The notes: generated by a model not told the origin, from the sequence alone. DNA of 64,000 nucleotides from Roseospira navarrensis (GCF_009601025.1 NZ_WIVE01000006.1:38238-102237); one strand, 5' to 3'. Shown: positions 10,047-19,336, counted from the stretch's first letter. Translations and numbers: made by a program.

Positions 10047-11477
10047 TCAGGCGTCGGCGGCGGCGGCGACGCGGGGGCGACCCGAATGGGTGCCTCCGCC
10101 CCGACCGCCATTGCCGCCCCGGCGCGAGCGCTTGGGGCGGGATGCCCCGGGGCTCTCGGTGCCGGCGATCATGCGGGTGAGCCCGTCGGTCGGGGTCTCG
10201 GCGCCCGGCCGGGCCTCGCCATGCCGCGTGGCGGCGGCGGGCTTGGCCGGACGATGAGACGCAGCGGCGGGACGGGCTTCGTTGGCGGGGCGCTGGCGCC
10301 CGCCGCCGGACGGCCGGCGGCGGCCCTCCTTGCGGGCCGGGGCCGGCTCGTCGGGGGTGCCGTCCGGCGCATCGATGGACCGCCCGATCAGGCGTTCGAT
10401 ATCGCGCAGCAGGCCGCGTTCCTCGCGGTCGCACAGCGAGATGGCCGTGCCGCTCTTGCCGGCGCGGGCCGTGCGCCCGATGCGGTGCACGTAGGATTCG
10501 GGCACGTTGGGCAGTTCGAAGTTCACGACGTGCGAGACGTCGTCGATATCGATGCCGCGCGCCGCGATGTCCGTGGCCACCAGGACCGAGACGCCCCCTT
10601 TGCGGAACGCGGCCAGGGTCCGCTCGCGCTGGCTCTGGCTCTTGTTGCCGTGGATGGCGTCGGCGGCCAAGCCGGCCTTCTGCAGGTGCTGACTCACGCG
10701 GTCCGCGCCCCGCTTGGTGCGGGTGAAGACGATGGCGCGTTCCACCTCGGGCACGGCCAGCAGGTCCACCAGAATCTCGCGCTTGGCGGCGCCGTCCACA
10801 TGGACCACCGTCTGCGCGATGCGCTCGATGGGCCGGGCGGCCGGAGCCACGCTGATTTCCGCCGGATCGGTCAGGAAGTCGGCGGCCAGGGCGCGGATGG
10901 GCTTCGGCATGGTCGCGGACAGCAGCACGGTGCGGCGCTCTTTCGGCAGCGCCGCCATGACGCGGCGGATGGCCGGCATGAAGCCCAGGTCGAGCATCTG
11001 ATCGGCCTCGTCCAGCACCACGGTGTCCGTGGCGTCCAGCGAGACCGCGCCCGTGCTCATGTGGTCGAGCAGCCGGCCCGGCGTGGCGATGACGAGGTCA
11101 ACGCCGCCCGCCAGGGCGCGGATCTGCGGCCCGGGGCGGGCCCCGCCGATGACGACGGCGACGGACGGACGGGTGTGACGGCCATAGGCGCGCACGCTGT
11201 CGGCCACCTGGCCGGCGAGTTCGCGCGTCGGCACCAGCACCAGGGCATGGCAGCGACGGGCGGCCGGACGTCGGGTGCGCGCCGCGACGGCCTGCAGCAG
11301 CGGCAGCACGAAGGCGGCCGTCTTGCCGGTCCCGGTCTGGGCGATGCCGACCACGTCGCGGCCCGCCAGCAAGGCAGGGATCACCTGGGCCTGAATGGGA
11401 GTGGGATGGGTGTAGCCTTCGGCCTTCACGGCGCGAAGGAGGGGCTCGGCAAGGCCGAGGTCGTCGAAGAGGGTCAA
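10047..11477 (-). CDS. DEAD-box ATP-dependent RNA helicase (RhlE type)
   Basis: RNA helicase of 476 residues. It has a Q motif in GYTHPTPIQAQ (about 21-31), Walker A AQTGTGKTA (46-54), DEAD in the stretch VLDEADQMLDLGF, SAT, and the C-terminal lobe motif HRIGRTARAGKSG. The core ends near residue 370. A tail of about 100 residues follows, rich in Arg, Gly, Pro and Ala with no fold, as in RhlE proteins where it binds RNA. It may act in ribosome assembly or in mRNA decay; sequence alone does not decide. It is co-oriented with the cold-shock gene downstream. Confidence 0.93.
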   Translation of the reverse strand: MTLFDDLGLAEPLLRAVKAEGYTHPTPIQAQVIPALLAGRDVVGIAQTGTGKTAAFVLPLLQAVAARTRRPAARRCHALVLVPTRELAGQVADSVRAYGRHTRPSVAVVIGGARPGPQIRALAGGVDLVIATPGRLLDHMSTGAVSLDATDTVVLDEADQMLDLGFMPAIRRVMAALPKERRTVLLSATMPKPIRALAADFLTDPAEISVAPAARPIERIAQTVVHVDGAAKREILVDLLAVPEVERAIVFTRTKRGADRVSQHLQKAGLAADAIHGNKSQSQRERTLAAFRKGGVSVLVATDIAARGIDIDDVSHVVNFELPNVPESYVHRIGRTARAGKSGTAISLCDREERGLLRDIERLIGRSIDAPDGTPDEPAPARKEGRRRPSGGGRQRPANEARPAAASHRPAKPAAATRHGEARPGAETPTDGLTRMIAGTESPGASRPKRSRRGGNGGRGGGTHSGRPRVAAAADA

Positions 11478-11833
11478 ACGGGAACTTTCGTCTGTCGTCG
11501 CAGGCCCTGGAATGCTTCAAGCGCGTTCGGGCGCGACGGCGGTGTTCTGTGGGGCGCTCTCGCGGATCGGTCGCCTGCGTCGTCGAGGGCGTTCAGCCCC
11601 CGGTCTCTCGGCAACGATCGGGGTCGATGGCTGCCCGGACAAGGCGCCGCCTGGACCGAGGGGTCGGTCTCCGCGCGGGGCGCCGTCCCTGTTGAAAGAC
11701 CACGTTTCGGCGCCCTTGGCAACACTTTTCGTGGGCTGGACGCGCGGCGTGTGCCGCCGTCGGGTTTATGCTTGCGCCGGGCCGCCGCCACACGCGAAGA
11801 TTTTGGCGACGGGCATTGGGGAGGTGAACGACC
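11478..11833. other. Intergenic region upstream of helicase and ABC exporter
   Basis: This 356-base gap separates the divergent helicase and exporter genes and must contain both promoters. I find no repeat, no RNA gene and no convincing small gene. Open frames that cross it are long only because the GC-rich DNA has few stops. Confidence 0.5.
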
Positions 11834-12616
11834 ATGGACCGAGGGCGGGCGCCGGACACCGGGCGTCACCATGGTCGGACCGCCCGGGCGCTGGCCCGCC
11901 GGGCGCGGCTGGCGCGCATCCGCACCGGCGCGCTCGGCTGGGCCGGCGAGGCCCTGGGCCCGCTCTGGCCCCTGCTGGTCTATCTGACCCTGGTCGCCGG
12001 GGGCGCCCTGCCCCGGCCCGAGACCATGGCCCCGCTGGCCTATGCCGCGCTCGGGTACTGGACCTGGAGCCTGATGGTGGATGCCGCCCTCGCTCCGGCG
12101 CGGGGGCTCGCCGCGCACCGTCAGCCCGGCACCGCGCCGGAGGCCGCCATGCTGGCGGGCGGGCTGGACGCCGCAACCCGGGCCGGCTGGCGCGCGGTCG
12201 TGCTCGGGCCGCTGGCCGTGCTGGCGACGGGCGGAGCGCTCGACCCGGTGGGGCTGCTCGTCGCCCTGGCCCTGATCCCCGCCGCCCTGGCATTGCCCCT
12301 GGGCGCTGGTCTGATCCTGGCCCTATGGGCCGCGCCGTGGCCGGACGTCCCTGCCGGCGCCACCACCGCCCTACGCTTGAGCCTGCTGCCGAGTCTGGTG
12401 CTGTTCCCCTTGCCCGAGGCCGCCTGGGCCTGGGCCGCCACGGTGCTGAATCCGCTCGCCCTGTGGACCGACAGCCTGCGCGCGCTGGCGGGGACCGGCG
12501 CCCTGCCCCACCCGGTCGCGGTCGTGGCCTGGACTCTCGCGGGCGGGACCCTGCTCGCCCTGGGCCTGCGCGGCCTGCGGCACCTGTCGCCCCGGCTGCG
12601 GGATGCGATGGCATGA
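11834..12616 (+). CDS. ABC-2 type permease of a polysaccharide exporter (Wzm-like)
   Basis: Predicted inner-membrane half of an ABC exporter, 260 residues, about six hydrophobic segments after an Arg-rich N-terminus of some 35 residues. The composition is extreme in Ala and Leu and few family landmarks can be read, so the call rests on hydrophobicity, size and position. The stop overlaps the ATG of the Wzt-like ATPase (ATGA), the usual wzm-wzt arrangement. Likely cargo is a lipid-linked glycan. A second ABC-2 permease sits 2 kb downstream, so which one pairs with the ATPase is open. Confidence 0.7.
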   Translation: MDRGRAPDTGRHHGRTARALARRARLARIRTGALGWAGEALGPLWPLLVYLTLVAGGALPRPETMAPLAYAALGYWTWSLMVDAALAPARGLAAHRQPGTAPEAAMLAGGLDAATRAGWRAVVLGPLAVLATGGALDPVGLLVALALIPAALALPLGAGLILALWAAPWPDVPAGATTALRLSLLPSLVLFPLPEAAWAWAATVLNPLALWTDSLRALAGTGALPHPVAVVAWTLAGGTLLALGLRGLRHLSPRLRDAMA

Positions 12617-13917
12617 CCCCCGTCCTGACCCTGGCCGGCGTCAGCAAGCGGTTCGCCGCCAGGCCCGGCGCCGGCCGCCGGGCCTGGACCCGCGCGGTCT
12701 GGGACGCCCTGCGCGGCCGCGATCCGGACCCGGGCGCACTCGGCCGGGACGGCGGGCCGGTGGTCCCGGCGCTGGCGGATGTCTCGCTGACCATACGCCG
12801 GGGCGAGGCGGTCGGCGTCGTCGGCCTGAACGGCGCCGGCAAGACCACCCTGCTTCGGCTGGCGGCCGGACACCTGATCCCGGATGCCGGCACGGTCACG
12901 TGCTCCGGGCGAGTCGGCACCCTGATGGACTTGACGGCCGGCTTCTCGCCCGCCCTGACGGGCCGTGAAACCATCCCGCTGGCGGCCGCGCTGGCGGGCC
13001 GGACAGCCGCCGAGATCGCGGCGGCCACCCCACACATTGAAGCCTTCTGCGGCCTCGGCCCCGCGCTCGACCGGCCGGTGGGCGGCTATTCCAGCGGCAT
13101 GGCCCTGCGCCTGGGCTTCGCCATCGCCGCCCATGCGGACCCCGACCTGCTGCTGGTGGACGAGGTCTTGTCGGTGGGCGACTTCCCGTTCCGGCAGCAC
13201 TGCCTCGCCCGCATGATGGTCCTGAAGGAGCGGGCGGCGGTGCTGCTCGTCTCCCACAATCTGGCCGAGGTCGCGCGCTTCTGCGACCGGGTCATTGTGC
13301 TGCACGGGGGCCGGATCGCCTTCGACGGCCCGACCGAGGCCGGTCTCGCCGTCTATCGCCGCCTCGCCGAGGGCGCGGCGGCTCCATGTCAGGATCCCGG
13401 CCTGGAGACGGCGGACACGCCCGCGTTCCTGGCGCCGCTGTTCCGCGATGCCGAGCGGGTCGGCCCCCTGGACCTCGCATGGCTGGACGCGGCGGGCCGC
13501 CCCGTCTCCGCCGTGCCCTTCGGCGCGCCCCTGACGCTGCGCCTGCGGGCCACCCTGACCGCGCCCGCCCGCGCCCTGTTCGTGGGCGTGCCCCTGTATG
13601 CGCCGGACGGGACCCGCGTGACGGGCCTCGCCAGCGATCTGGCCGCGCCACCCCTGGCCGCGGCGGCCGGCGAAACCATCACGGTCACCCTCTCCCTGCC
13701 CGCGCCCTGCCTCAACCCCGGCCCCTGGCGCGGCGTGGCGGTGCTGCACGACGGCCCCGGCACGCTGGCCCGCCAGCCGCTGCCGCCCCTGACGGTGACC
13801 GGCGGCCCCTCGCGCCACTGGGGGCACTGGACGCCCGACGCCCGCTGGAGCCTGTCCGGGTCCCGAACGATCCCGCGCGAGGGGGGATGCCAAGCCGCCC
13901 GCGAGATGGCACAGTAG
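12613..13917 (+). CDS. ABC transporter ATP-binding protein with C-terminal glycan-binding domain (Wzt-like)
   Basis: ATPase subunit of a polysaccharide or teichoic-acid-type exporter, 434 residues. Walker A GLNGAGKTT is at 71-79, the signature is YSSGMALRL (the variant typical of Wzt and TagH), Walker B is LLLVDEVLS and the switch histidine is in LLVSHNL. The ATPase part ends near residue 245. The remaining 190 residues have the alternating hydrophobic pattern of the beta-sandwich that in Wzt recognises the finished glycan end. A long insert before the Walker A (about 20-50) is unusual. It is translationally coupled to the permease upstream. Confidence 0.88.
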   Translation: MTPVLTLAGVSKRFAARPGAGRRAWTRAVWDALRGRDPDPGALGRDGGPVVPALADVSLTIRRGEAVGVVGLNGAGKTTLLRLAAGHLIPDAGTVTCSGRVGTLMDLTAGFSPALTGRETIPLAAALAGRTAAEIAAATPHIEAFCGLGPALDRPVGGYSSGMALRLGFAIAAHADPDLLLVDEVLSVGDFPFRQHCLARMMVLKERAAVLLVSHNLAEVARFCDRVIVLHGGRIAFDGPTEAGLAVYRRLAEGAAAPCQDPGLETADTPAFLAPLFRDAERVGPLDLAWLDAAGRPVSAVPFGAPLTLRLRATLTAPARALFVGVPLYAPDGTRVTGLASDLAAPPLAAAAGETITVTLSLPAPCLNPGPWRGVAVLHDGPGTLARQPLPPLTVTGGPSRHWGHWTPDARWSLSGSRTIPREGGCQAAREMAQ

Positions 13918-13947
13918 GGGCCGGATCCACCACACGGGACCCCCATC

Positions 13948-14712
13948 GTGACCGACGACACGATCGACTGGGACGCCTTCTTCACCCTGCACCACGAGAT
14001 GCCGCGCGAAGGCCCCGGCAGCGATGCCATGACCGAGGCCGTCGCCCGCTCCCTGCCGCCGCTGCCGGACGGCGCGATCATGGACCTGGGCTGCGGCCCG
14101 GGTCGCCAGACCCTGGTGCTGGCCCGCACCCTGCGGCACTCGGTCATCGCCATCGACACCCACCGCCCCTATCTGGAGCGGCTGGCCATGGCAGCCGACG
14201 ACGCCGGGCTGTCCAGCCTGATCGAGACCCGCCAACAGTCGTTCTTCAACCTGGCCGAAGAACCGGACGGCGTCGGCCTGATCTGGGCCGAGGGCAGCAT
14301 CTATATCCCCGGCTTCGTGGGCGGCCTGCGGCTGTGGCGCTCGCTGCTGGTGCCCGGCGGGCTGCTGGTGGCCAGCGACATCGCCTGGGTGGTGGACGAC
14401 CCGCCGGCCGAGGCCAAGGCGTTCTGGGACGCCGACGGGGCCGGCATCGAACCCATGGAGGACAAGGTCCGCGAGGCCGCCGAGGCGGGATACGAGTTGC
14501 TGTCGGCGCACCTGCTGCCGAAGGAGGCCTGGTGGACCGAGTACTACCAGCCGCTGGCCGCGCGCAGCGCCCGCCTGCGCCCGGATGCCGGTCCGGCGCT
14601 GACCCAGGTGCTGGACGACACCGACCGGGAAATCGACATCTGGCAACGCTTCGGCGACAGCTTCGCCTATGTGTTCTTCGTGCTGCGGAAGATGGATGAC
14701 GATGCCGGGTGA
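13948..14712 (+). CDS. SAM-dependent methyltransferase
   Basis: Class I methyltransferase of 254 residues. The cofactor-binding loop is MDLGCGPGRQ at about 45-54, with an acidic residue at the end of the second strand (AIDTHRPY). The start is a GTG at 13948, 30 bases after the ATPase stop. It lies between an ABC ATPase with a Wzt-type tail and a second permease. In some exported glycans the chain end is methylated and the Wzt tail reads that cap; a cap methyltransferase would fit here, but the substrate cannot be read from the sequence. Confidence 0.82.
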   Translation: MTDDTIDWDAFFTLHHEMPREGPGSDAMTEAVARSLPPLPDGAIMDLGCGPGRQTLVLARTLRHSVIAIDTHRPYLERLAMAADDAGLSSLIETRQQSFFNLAEEPDGVGLIWAEGSIYIPGFVGGLRLWRSLLVPGGLLVASDIAWVVDDPPAEAKAFWDADGAGIEPMEDKVREAAEAGYELLSAHLLPKEAWWTEYYQPLAARSARLRPDAGPALTQVLDDTDREIDIWQRFGDSFAYVFFVLRKMDDDAG

Positions 14713-15550
14713 CGTCGCGGCGCCCGCCGATCCGCGCGAGCGGCACGCGGCGCGGGCCTTCTCGACGCGCCGGGTCCAGGCGATCATGCTGCGGCACTGG
14801 TACCTGATGCGGGGGTCCGTGCCGCGCCTGCTGGAACTGGCCTACTGGCCCATCATGCAGATCATCACCTGGGGCTTCATCACCCAGTTCCTGGCCAGCG
14901 AGTCGAGCCTCATCGCCCAGGCGGCGGGCATCTTCATCGCGGCCGTGCTGCTGTGGGACGTGATGTTCCGCGGCAATCTGGGCCTGTGCCTGTCCTTCAT
15001 GGAGGAGATGTGGGCCCGCAACCTGGGCCACCTGTTCGTCAGTCCGCTGCGGCCGCTGGAACTGATCGCCGCGCTGATGGCCATGAGCGTCATCCGCACC
15101 CTGATCGGCATCCTGCCGGCGACGGCGCTCGCGTACCTGTTCTATGCCTACAACATCTATGACATGGGCCTGCCGCTGCTGGCGTTCTTCATCAACATGC
15201 TGGCCATGGGCTGGGTCATCGGGCTGCTGGTCAGTTCGCTGGTGCTGCGCATCGGGCTGGGGGCGGAAAGCCTGCCGTGGATCCTGATCTTCGCCTTCTG
15301 GCCGATCAGCGGCATCTACTACCCCATGGACGTGCTGCCGGTCTGGCTTCAGGTGGTCGGCTACAGCTTCCCGCCCGCGCATGTGTTCGAGGGCATGCGC
15401 CACGTGCTGTTCGAGGGCGGCATGCACTGGGGGCATCTGGCGGCGGCGGTGGCCCTGAACGTGTTCTACCTGTTGCTCGCCGTCGGCTTCTTCCTGCGCG
15501 TGTTTCGGATTGCACGCATCAAGGGCCTGCTGTTGAATATCGGCGAGTAG
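14696..15550 (+). CDS. ABC-2 type transporter permease
   Basis: Integral membrane protein of 284 residues with about six transmembrane segments. It begins with a soluble N-terminus that includes RRVQAIMLRHWYLMRGS, typical of ABC-2 permeases, and has the conserved late motif WPISGIYYPMDVLPVWLQ. The start overlaps the methyltransferase stop; ATG at 14696 or 14702 are both possible, and 14696 has GGAAG four bases upstream. No ATPase gene lies next to it, so it either uses the Wzt-like ATPase upstream or one encoded elsewhere. Cargo unknown. Confidence 0.85.
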   Translation: MTMPGDVAAPADPRERHAARAFSTRRVQAIMLRHWYLMRGSVPRLLELAYWPIMQIITWGFITQFLASESSLIAQAAGIFIAAVLLWDVMFRGNLGLCLSFMEEMWARNLGHLFVSPLRPLELIAALMAMSVIRTLIGILPATALAYLFYAYNIYDMGLPLLAFFINMLAMGWVIGLLVSSLVLRIGLGAESLPWILIFAFWPISGIYYPMDVLPVWLQVVGYSFPPAHVFEGMRHVLFEGGMHWGHLAAAVALNVFYLLLAVGFFLRVFRIARIKGLLLNIGE

Positions 15551-15627
15551 CGGCTGTAACCCTGCCGAAGACCGGCGGCACGAGGTTTTGACCGTCAGGA
15601 CAGGTGCCACACCACCAAAAAGAGGGG

Positions 15628-15741
15628 GTCATCCCGAGGGCGCGGAGCGACCGAAGGATCTCGGGCCGGGGCGTGCATCTCCCGGCCCGGAGTCACCCGT
15701 CCTCCCGAGATCCTTCGCCGCCTTCCGCGGCTCAGGATGAC
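15628..15741. repeat. R4 palindromic repeat, copy 2
   Basis: Two 38-base arms, 15628-15665 and 15704-15741, are near-complete inverted copies: the left begins GTCATCCCGAG and ends GAAGGATCTCGGG, the right begins CCCGAGATCCTTCG and ends GGCTCAGGATGAC. The centre (15666-15703) holds a further small palindrome. It sits between the permease stop and the DUF2065 gene. Confidence 0.75.
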
Positions 15742-15805
15742 ACGAAGGAGGCCGCGAGAGTCGGACCCTTTCACCGCTGGTATACAACTGGACCCGTGGA
15801 GCATC

Positions 15806-15994
15806 ATGTTTGAAGATATTCTGACCGCCATCGGCCTCGTGCTGGTGATCGAGGGCCTGCTGTACGCCGTGTTCCTCGGCCCCATGCGGGCCATGATCCG
15901 CGCCGCCCTCGACATGTCCGAAAACCAGTTGCGCATCAGCGGGCTGGTGACGATGGCGGCGGGCGTGCTCGTGGTCTGGCTGGCGCGGCTGTAG
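15806..15994 (+). CDS. DUF2065 family small membrane protein
   Basis: A 62-residue protein with two hydrophobic segments (about 6-25 and 45-60) and the DUF2065 pattern: short N-terminus, GLVLVIEGLLYAVF, PMRAMI, then RISGLVTMAAGVLVVWL. The function of the family is not known; members are often near hflC and proteases of the inner membrane. The ATG at 15806 with GGAG upstream is chosen; a longer frame to 15737 would begin inside repeat R4. The next genes are M16 peptidases on the other strand. Confidence 0.85.
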   Translation: MFEDILTAIGLVLVIEGLLYAVFLGPMRAMIRAALDMSENQLRISGLVTMAAGVLVVWLARL

Positions 15995-16043
15995 GGGCGG
16001 GGACCGCCCGCCCCGGATAGCGGGACGGACGGTCCCCGGCGGA

Positions 16044-17387
16044 TCAGTTCGACGCGGTGACACCCTCCGGCTGGCCCACCACCACGGTGGTCAGCGCCTG
16101 CGGGTCCATCAGGCGATCGGCGATGCGGCGCGCGTCCTCCAGGGTGACGGCCTCGATGTAGGTGTTGCGGTCATCCAGGTACGAGATCGGCAACCCCTCC
16201 TTCTGCATGGCCACCAGGATGCGCGCGATCGCCCCGGTCGAGGTGAATCGCAGCGGCCACGCCCCCGTCAGGTAGGTCTTGGCGTCGGCCAGTTCCGCCT
16301 CGCCCGGCCCGTTCTCGGCCATGCGCGCCCATTCCGCCCGGATCAGGTCCAGGCTCTCGCCCATGCGGGCGTTGTTGGTGGCCACGCCGCCGATCCAGAC
16401 CGGCGCATGGTCATAAGGCATGAGATAGCTGTAGACGGAATAGGCCAGCCCGCGTTCCTCGCGCACCTCCTCCACCAGCCGCGACGAGAAGCCGCCGCCG
16501 CCCAGGATGTAGTTGACCACATAGGCGGTGTACCAGTCCGGGTCGGACCGGGCGATGCCGGGCTGTCCGAACATGGCGACACTCTGCGGCACGGCCTGCT
16601 CGATCACCACCGTGCGGCCGTCGGCGGCGGGCGCGGCTTCGGGCACGGCCGGCAGGTCCGAGGCTCCGGGCAGCGCGCCGAAGGCGGTGTCCAGCATGGG
16701 CCCCAGCACCTCGGCCGACACATCGCCGGACACCCCGATCGTGAGGCGATCCCGGGTCAGGTGCCGACGGGCGAAGGTCTTCAGGTCGTCCACGGTGATG
16801 GCGGCCACGCTGTCCGCCGTGCCCTCGACGGCGTGGCGATAGGGATGGTCGGGGAACATCGCCTGGAACCAGGCCCGCGAGGCGATCTCCTGCGGGTCGT
16901 TCTGGGCGTAGCGCAGGCCGGCCAGCACCTGCCCCCGGATGCGCTCGACGGCGTCCGGGTCGAAGCGCGGTTCGCTCAGGGCGACTCGCAGCAGCCCCAG
17001 GGCTTCGTCCAGGTGCTCGGTCAGGGTCTTCACCGTGCCGCCGAAGGAATCCCGCCCGGCGTCGAAGTCCAGTTCGATGGCCAGCGCCGCAAGCCGCCGC
17101 TGGAAGGTGCGGGAGTCCATGTCCCCCGCGCCCTCGTCCAGCAGGCCGCTGACCATGTAGGCGAGGCCGGCCTTGCCGTCCGGATCGAGCGCGGCCCCGC
17201 CGTCAAACGCGAACTCGATGGTGACCATGGGGTTGGCGGTGTCCTGGACCAGCCAGGCGGTCAGGCCGCCCGGGGTCTGCAGGGTCTCGACCTCGATGGC
17301 CCGGGCCTGGGGCGGGGCGACCAGCAGCACGAGCGCGACGAGGCCGGCCATCGCCCCCGCGATCCGGGTGGAGACGGGCTTGAGCAT
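16044..17387 (-). CDS. M16 family peptidase-like protein, non-catalytic partner
   Basis: Secreted or periplasmic protein of 447 residues with a signal peptide (residues 1-30, cut after PPQARA). It has both M16 halves, but the zinc motif HXXEH is absent: the position reads LAYMVSGLLDEGAG. The substrate-binding region with GLAYSVYSYLMP is present. In M16 pairs such as mitochondrial processing peptidase and its bacterial relatives, one subunit keeps the metal and the other keeps the substrate-gripping part. Its catalytic partner is 12 bases upstream on the same strand. Confidence 0.9.
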   Translation of the reverse strand: MLKPVSTRIAGAMAGLVALVLLVAPPQARAIEVETLQTPGGLTAWLVQDTANPMVTIEFAFDGGAALDPDGKAGLAYMVSGLLDEGAGDMDSRTFQRRLAALAIELDFDAGRDSFGGTVKTLTEHLDEALGLLRVALSEPRFDPDAVERIRGQVLAGLRYAQNDPQEIASRAWFQAMFPDHPYRHAVEGTADSVAAITVDDLKTFARRHLTRDRLTIGVSGDVSAEVLGPMLDTAFGALPGASDLPAVPEAAPAADGRTVVIEQAVPQSVAMFGQPGIARSDPDWYTAYVVNYILGGGGFSSRLVEEVREERGLAYSVYSYLMPYDHAPVWIGGVATNNARMGESLDLIRAEWARMAENGPGEAELADAKTYLTGAWPLRFTSTGAIARILVAMQKEGLPISYLDDRNTYIEAVTLEDARRIADRLMDPQALTTVVVGQPEGVTASN

Positions 17388-17399
17388 GGGAGCGCTCCT

Positions 17400-18851
17400 C
17401 TAGCTGGTGGACTCGGGTTTCAGGATGGCGGTGGCGCTGGAGGCCCCGACGAACACGGCGCGGGCGGCGTCCATCACGTCCTCGGCGGAGACGGCGGCGA
17501 CGGCCTCGGGCCAGCCCTCGATGTCCTCCAGCGTGGCGCCCGTGGCCATGGCCGCGCCAACGATGCGGGCGGCGCCGAACATGCTGTCGCGGGCATAGAC
17601 CACCGAGGCCTTCAGCCGGGTCTTGGCCCCTTCCACCTCGGCCTCGGTCACGCCCTCGTCCAGCAGGCGGACGATCTCCGCCTCGACGGCCGCGCCCACG
17701 TCGGCGGGCGTCCGCCCGGCGGCGGGGGTGGCGTACAGGCTGAACGTGCCGAAGTCCACGGCGCGGCCGCTGTAGCCGGCCCCGGCGGAGACGGCGACCT
17801 TCTGCTCCATCACCAGGCTGTCATAGAGGCGGCTGACCGGGCCGCCGCCCAGCAGTTCGGCGAGCACCTGAAGGGGCGCGTACAGCTCGGCCTGTTCGGT
17901 GTTGTGGCTGGGGGCGATGATGCGGCGCCACCAGCTCGCCTGGGCGACGCGGGGGTGGGTCATGGTCACGGTCACGTCCACCGGGGGCGGCAGGTCGCGC
18001 ACCCGCGCGCGTTCCGGCGCGGCATGGTCCGCCGGCACCGTGCCGTAGGTGCGTTCGGCCAGGGGACGCAACTCATCGGCGGTGATGTCGCCGGCGACCA
18101 CGACCACGGCGTTGTTGGGCGCGTAGAAGCGGTCATAGAAGTCCAGCGCGTCCTGGCGGGTCAGCGCCTCCAGTTCGTGCGCCCAGCCGATGATCGGGTT
18201 CTTGTAGGGATGCACGGACCACAGCGCCTGATCCAGGCGCTCGCCCAGCAGGGCCGACGGCTCGTTCTCGGTGCGGCTCAGGCGCTCCTCAATGACCACA
18301 TCGCGCTCGGTCTGGAAGTCCTCTTCCGCGAGGCGCAGGTTGGCCATGCGGTCGGCCTCCATCTCCATCACCGTTTCCAGGCGGTCGCGGGCGATGTTCT
18401 GGTAGTAGCCGGTGAAGTCGCTGCTGGTGAACGCGTTGTCCCGGCCGCCGTTGCGCGCCACGATCTTCGAGAACTGGCCCGGGGGAATGCTGTCCGTGCC
18501 CTTGAACATCATGTGTTCCAGCACGTGGGCGAGGCCCGACTTGCCGGGCGGCTCGTCGGCCGCGCCGACCCGGTACCAGACCATGTGCGTCACCACGGGC
18601 ACCCGGTGATTGGGCAGCACCACCACCTGAAGGCCGTTGTCGAGGGTGAAGCTGTCCGGCTCGAACAACTGCGCCCGCGCCTGGCCGGGCGCCAGCACCA
18701 GCAGGGCGAGCAGCGTCAGCGCCAGCAGCAGGCCGCCGCCGGTCATCCACAGGCGGGCGCGGGCCTGGGCCTGGGCCTCGGCCTCGCGGCGGGCGACCGC
18801 GATGGCGACGGCGCGGGATCGGGCGGGGGGACGCGAAACGGGACGGGACAT
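17400..18851 (-). CDS. M16 family zinc metallopeptidase, catalytic partner
   Basis: Zinc peptidase of 483 residues with the inverted zinc motif HVLEH at 109-113, followed by MMFKGT and, about 70 residues on, an acidic helix (TVMEMEADRMANL) that supplies the third ligand. A long Arg-rich N-terminus (1-33) precedes one hydrophobic segment (36-56) and an AQA cleavage-like site, so the enzyme is exported or anchored in the inner membrane facing the periplasm. It lies first in a two-gene operon with the non-catalytic subunit. Substrates are not known. Confidence 0.93.
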   Translation of the reverse strand: MSRPVSRPPARSRAVAIAVARREAEAQAQARARLWMTGGGLLLALTLLALLVLAPGQARAQLFEPDSFTLDNGLQVVVLPNHRVPVVTHMVWYRVGAADEPPGKSGLAHVLEHMMFKGTDSIPPGQFSKIVARNGGRDNAFTSSDFTGYYQNIARDRLETVMEMEADRMANLRLAEEDFQTERDVVIEERLSRTENEPSALLGERLDQALWSVHPYKNPIIGWAHELEALTRQDALDFYDRFYAPNNAVVVVAGDITADELRPLAERTYGTVPADHAAPERARVRDLPPPVDVTVTMTHPRVAQASWWRRIIAPSHNTEQAELYAPLQVLAELLGGGPVSRLYDSLVMEQKVAVSAGAGYSGRAVDFGTFSLYATPAAGRTPADVGAAVEAEIVRLLDEGVTEAEVEGAKTRLKASVVYARDSMFGAARIVGAAMATGATLEDIEGWPEAVAAVSAEDVMDAARAVFVGASSATAILKPESTS

Positions 18852-19056
18852 GGACGGGCCCTCGTGTGCGGGAATGTCTGACGGGATCGGTTGGCCTTTA
18901 TATGGGCGGCGGAGCGGTTCGGCTCAACGCCGGCTCACATTTCCACAACGGGCAAGCGGGCGCCGGGTTCCGGAGGGCGAAACCCTCTTGACGCCCTCCG
19001 ATTTTCCTCCAAACTCTTGGGTATGACATGAAGCGATCCGTCAGGAGTGGCGCATC

Positions 19057-19320
19057 ATGACCAAGGCACGGGTTCAGTTCGATCTCACACCGGAGCGGTT
19101 GGAAGAGCTCGACCGCCTGATGGCGGTTTGCGGGTTCGAGACCCGCAAGGAGTTGTTCAACAACGCGCTGTCGTTCTTCGAGGCGGCGGTGGACGAGGTC
19201 CAGCGGGGCAACGACATCGCCGCCGTGAACATGGACGAAAAGACGTACAGCCGGCTCGTATTGCCAGCGCTTGTGCGGGTCGCCCAGGTCGCCAAGCGCG
19301 ACCACGCGGCGGCGGAATAG
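19057..19320 (+). CDS. Small ribbon-helix-helix-like protein
   Basis: An 87-residue soluble protein. The start TKARVQFDLTPERLEELDRLMAVCGFETRKELFNNALSFFEAAV fits a ribbon-helix-helix fold (one strand, two helices, with TRKELFNNAL as the second helix), as in CopG/Arc-type DNA-binding proteins. The second half is an amphipathic helix of unknown role. CAGGAG lies about nine bases before the ATG. It is followed 16 bases later by a small membrane protein gene on the same strand; the two may work together. It could be a regulator or only a structural adaptor. Confidence 0.65.
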   Translation: MTKARVQFDLTPERLEELDRLMAVCGFETRKELFNNALSFFEAAVDEVQRGNDIAAVNMDEKTYSRLVLPALVRVAQVAKRDHAAAE

Positions 19321-19336
19321 GGCGCGCGGCCGGACC

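Noticed and set aside
12121..14787. 888-codon minus-strand frame across the ABC exporter cluster
   Set aside because: Crosses four well-supported plus-strand genes and shows no domain.
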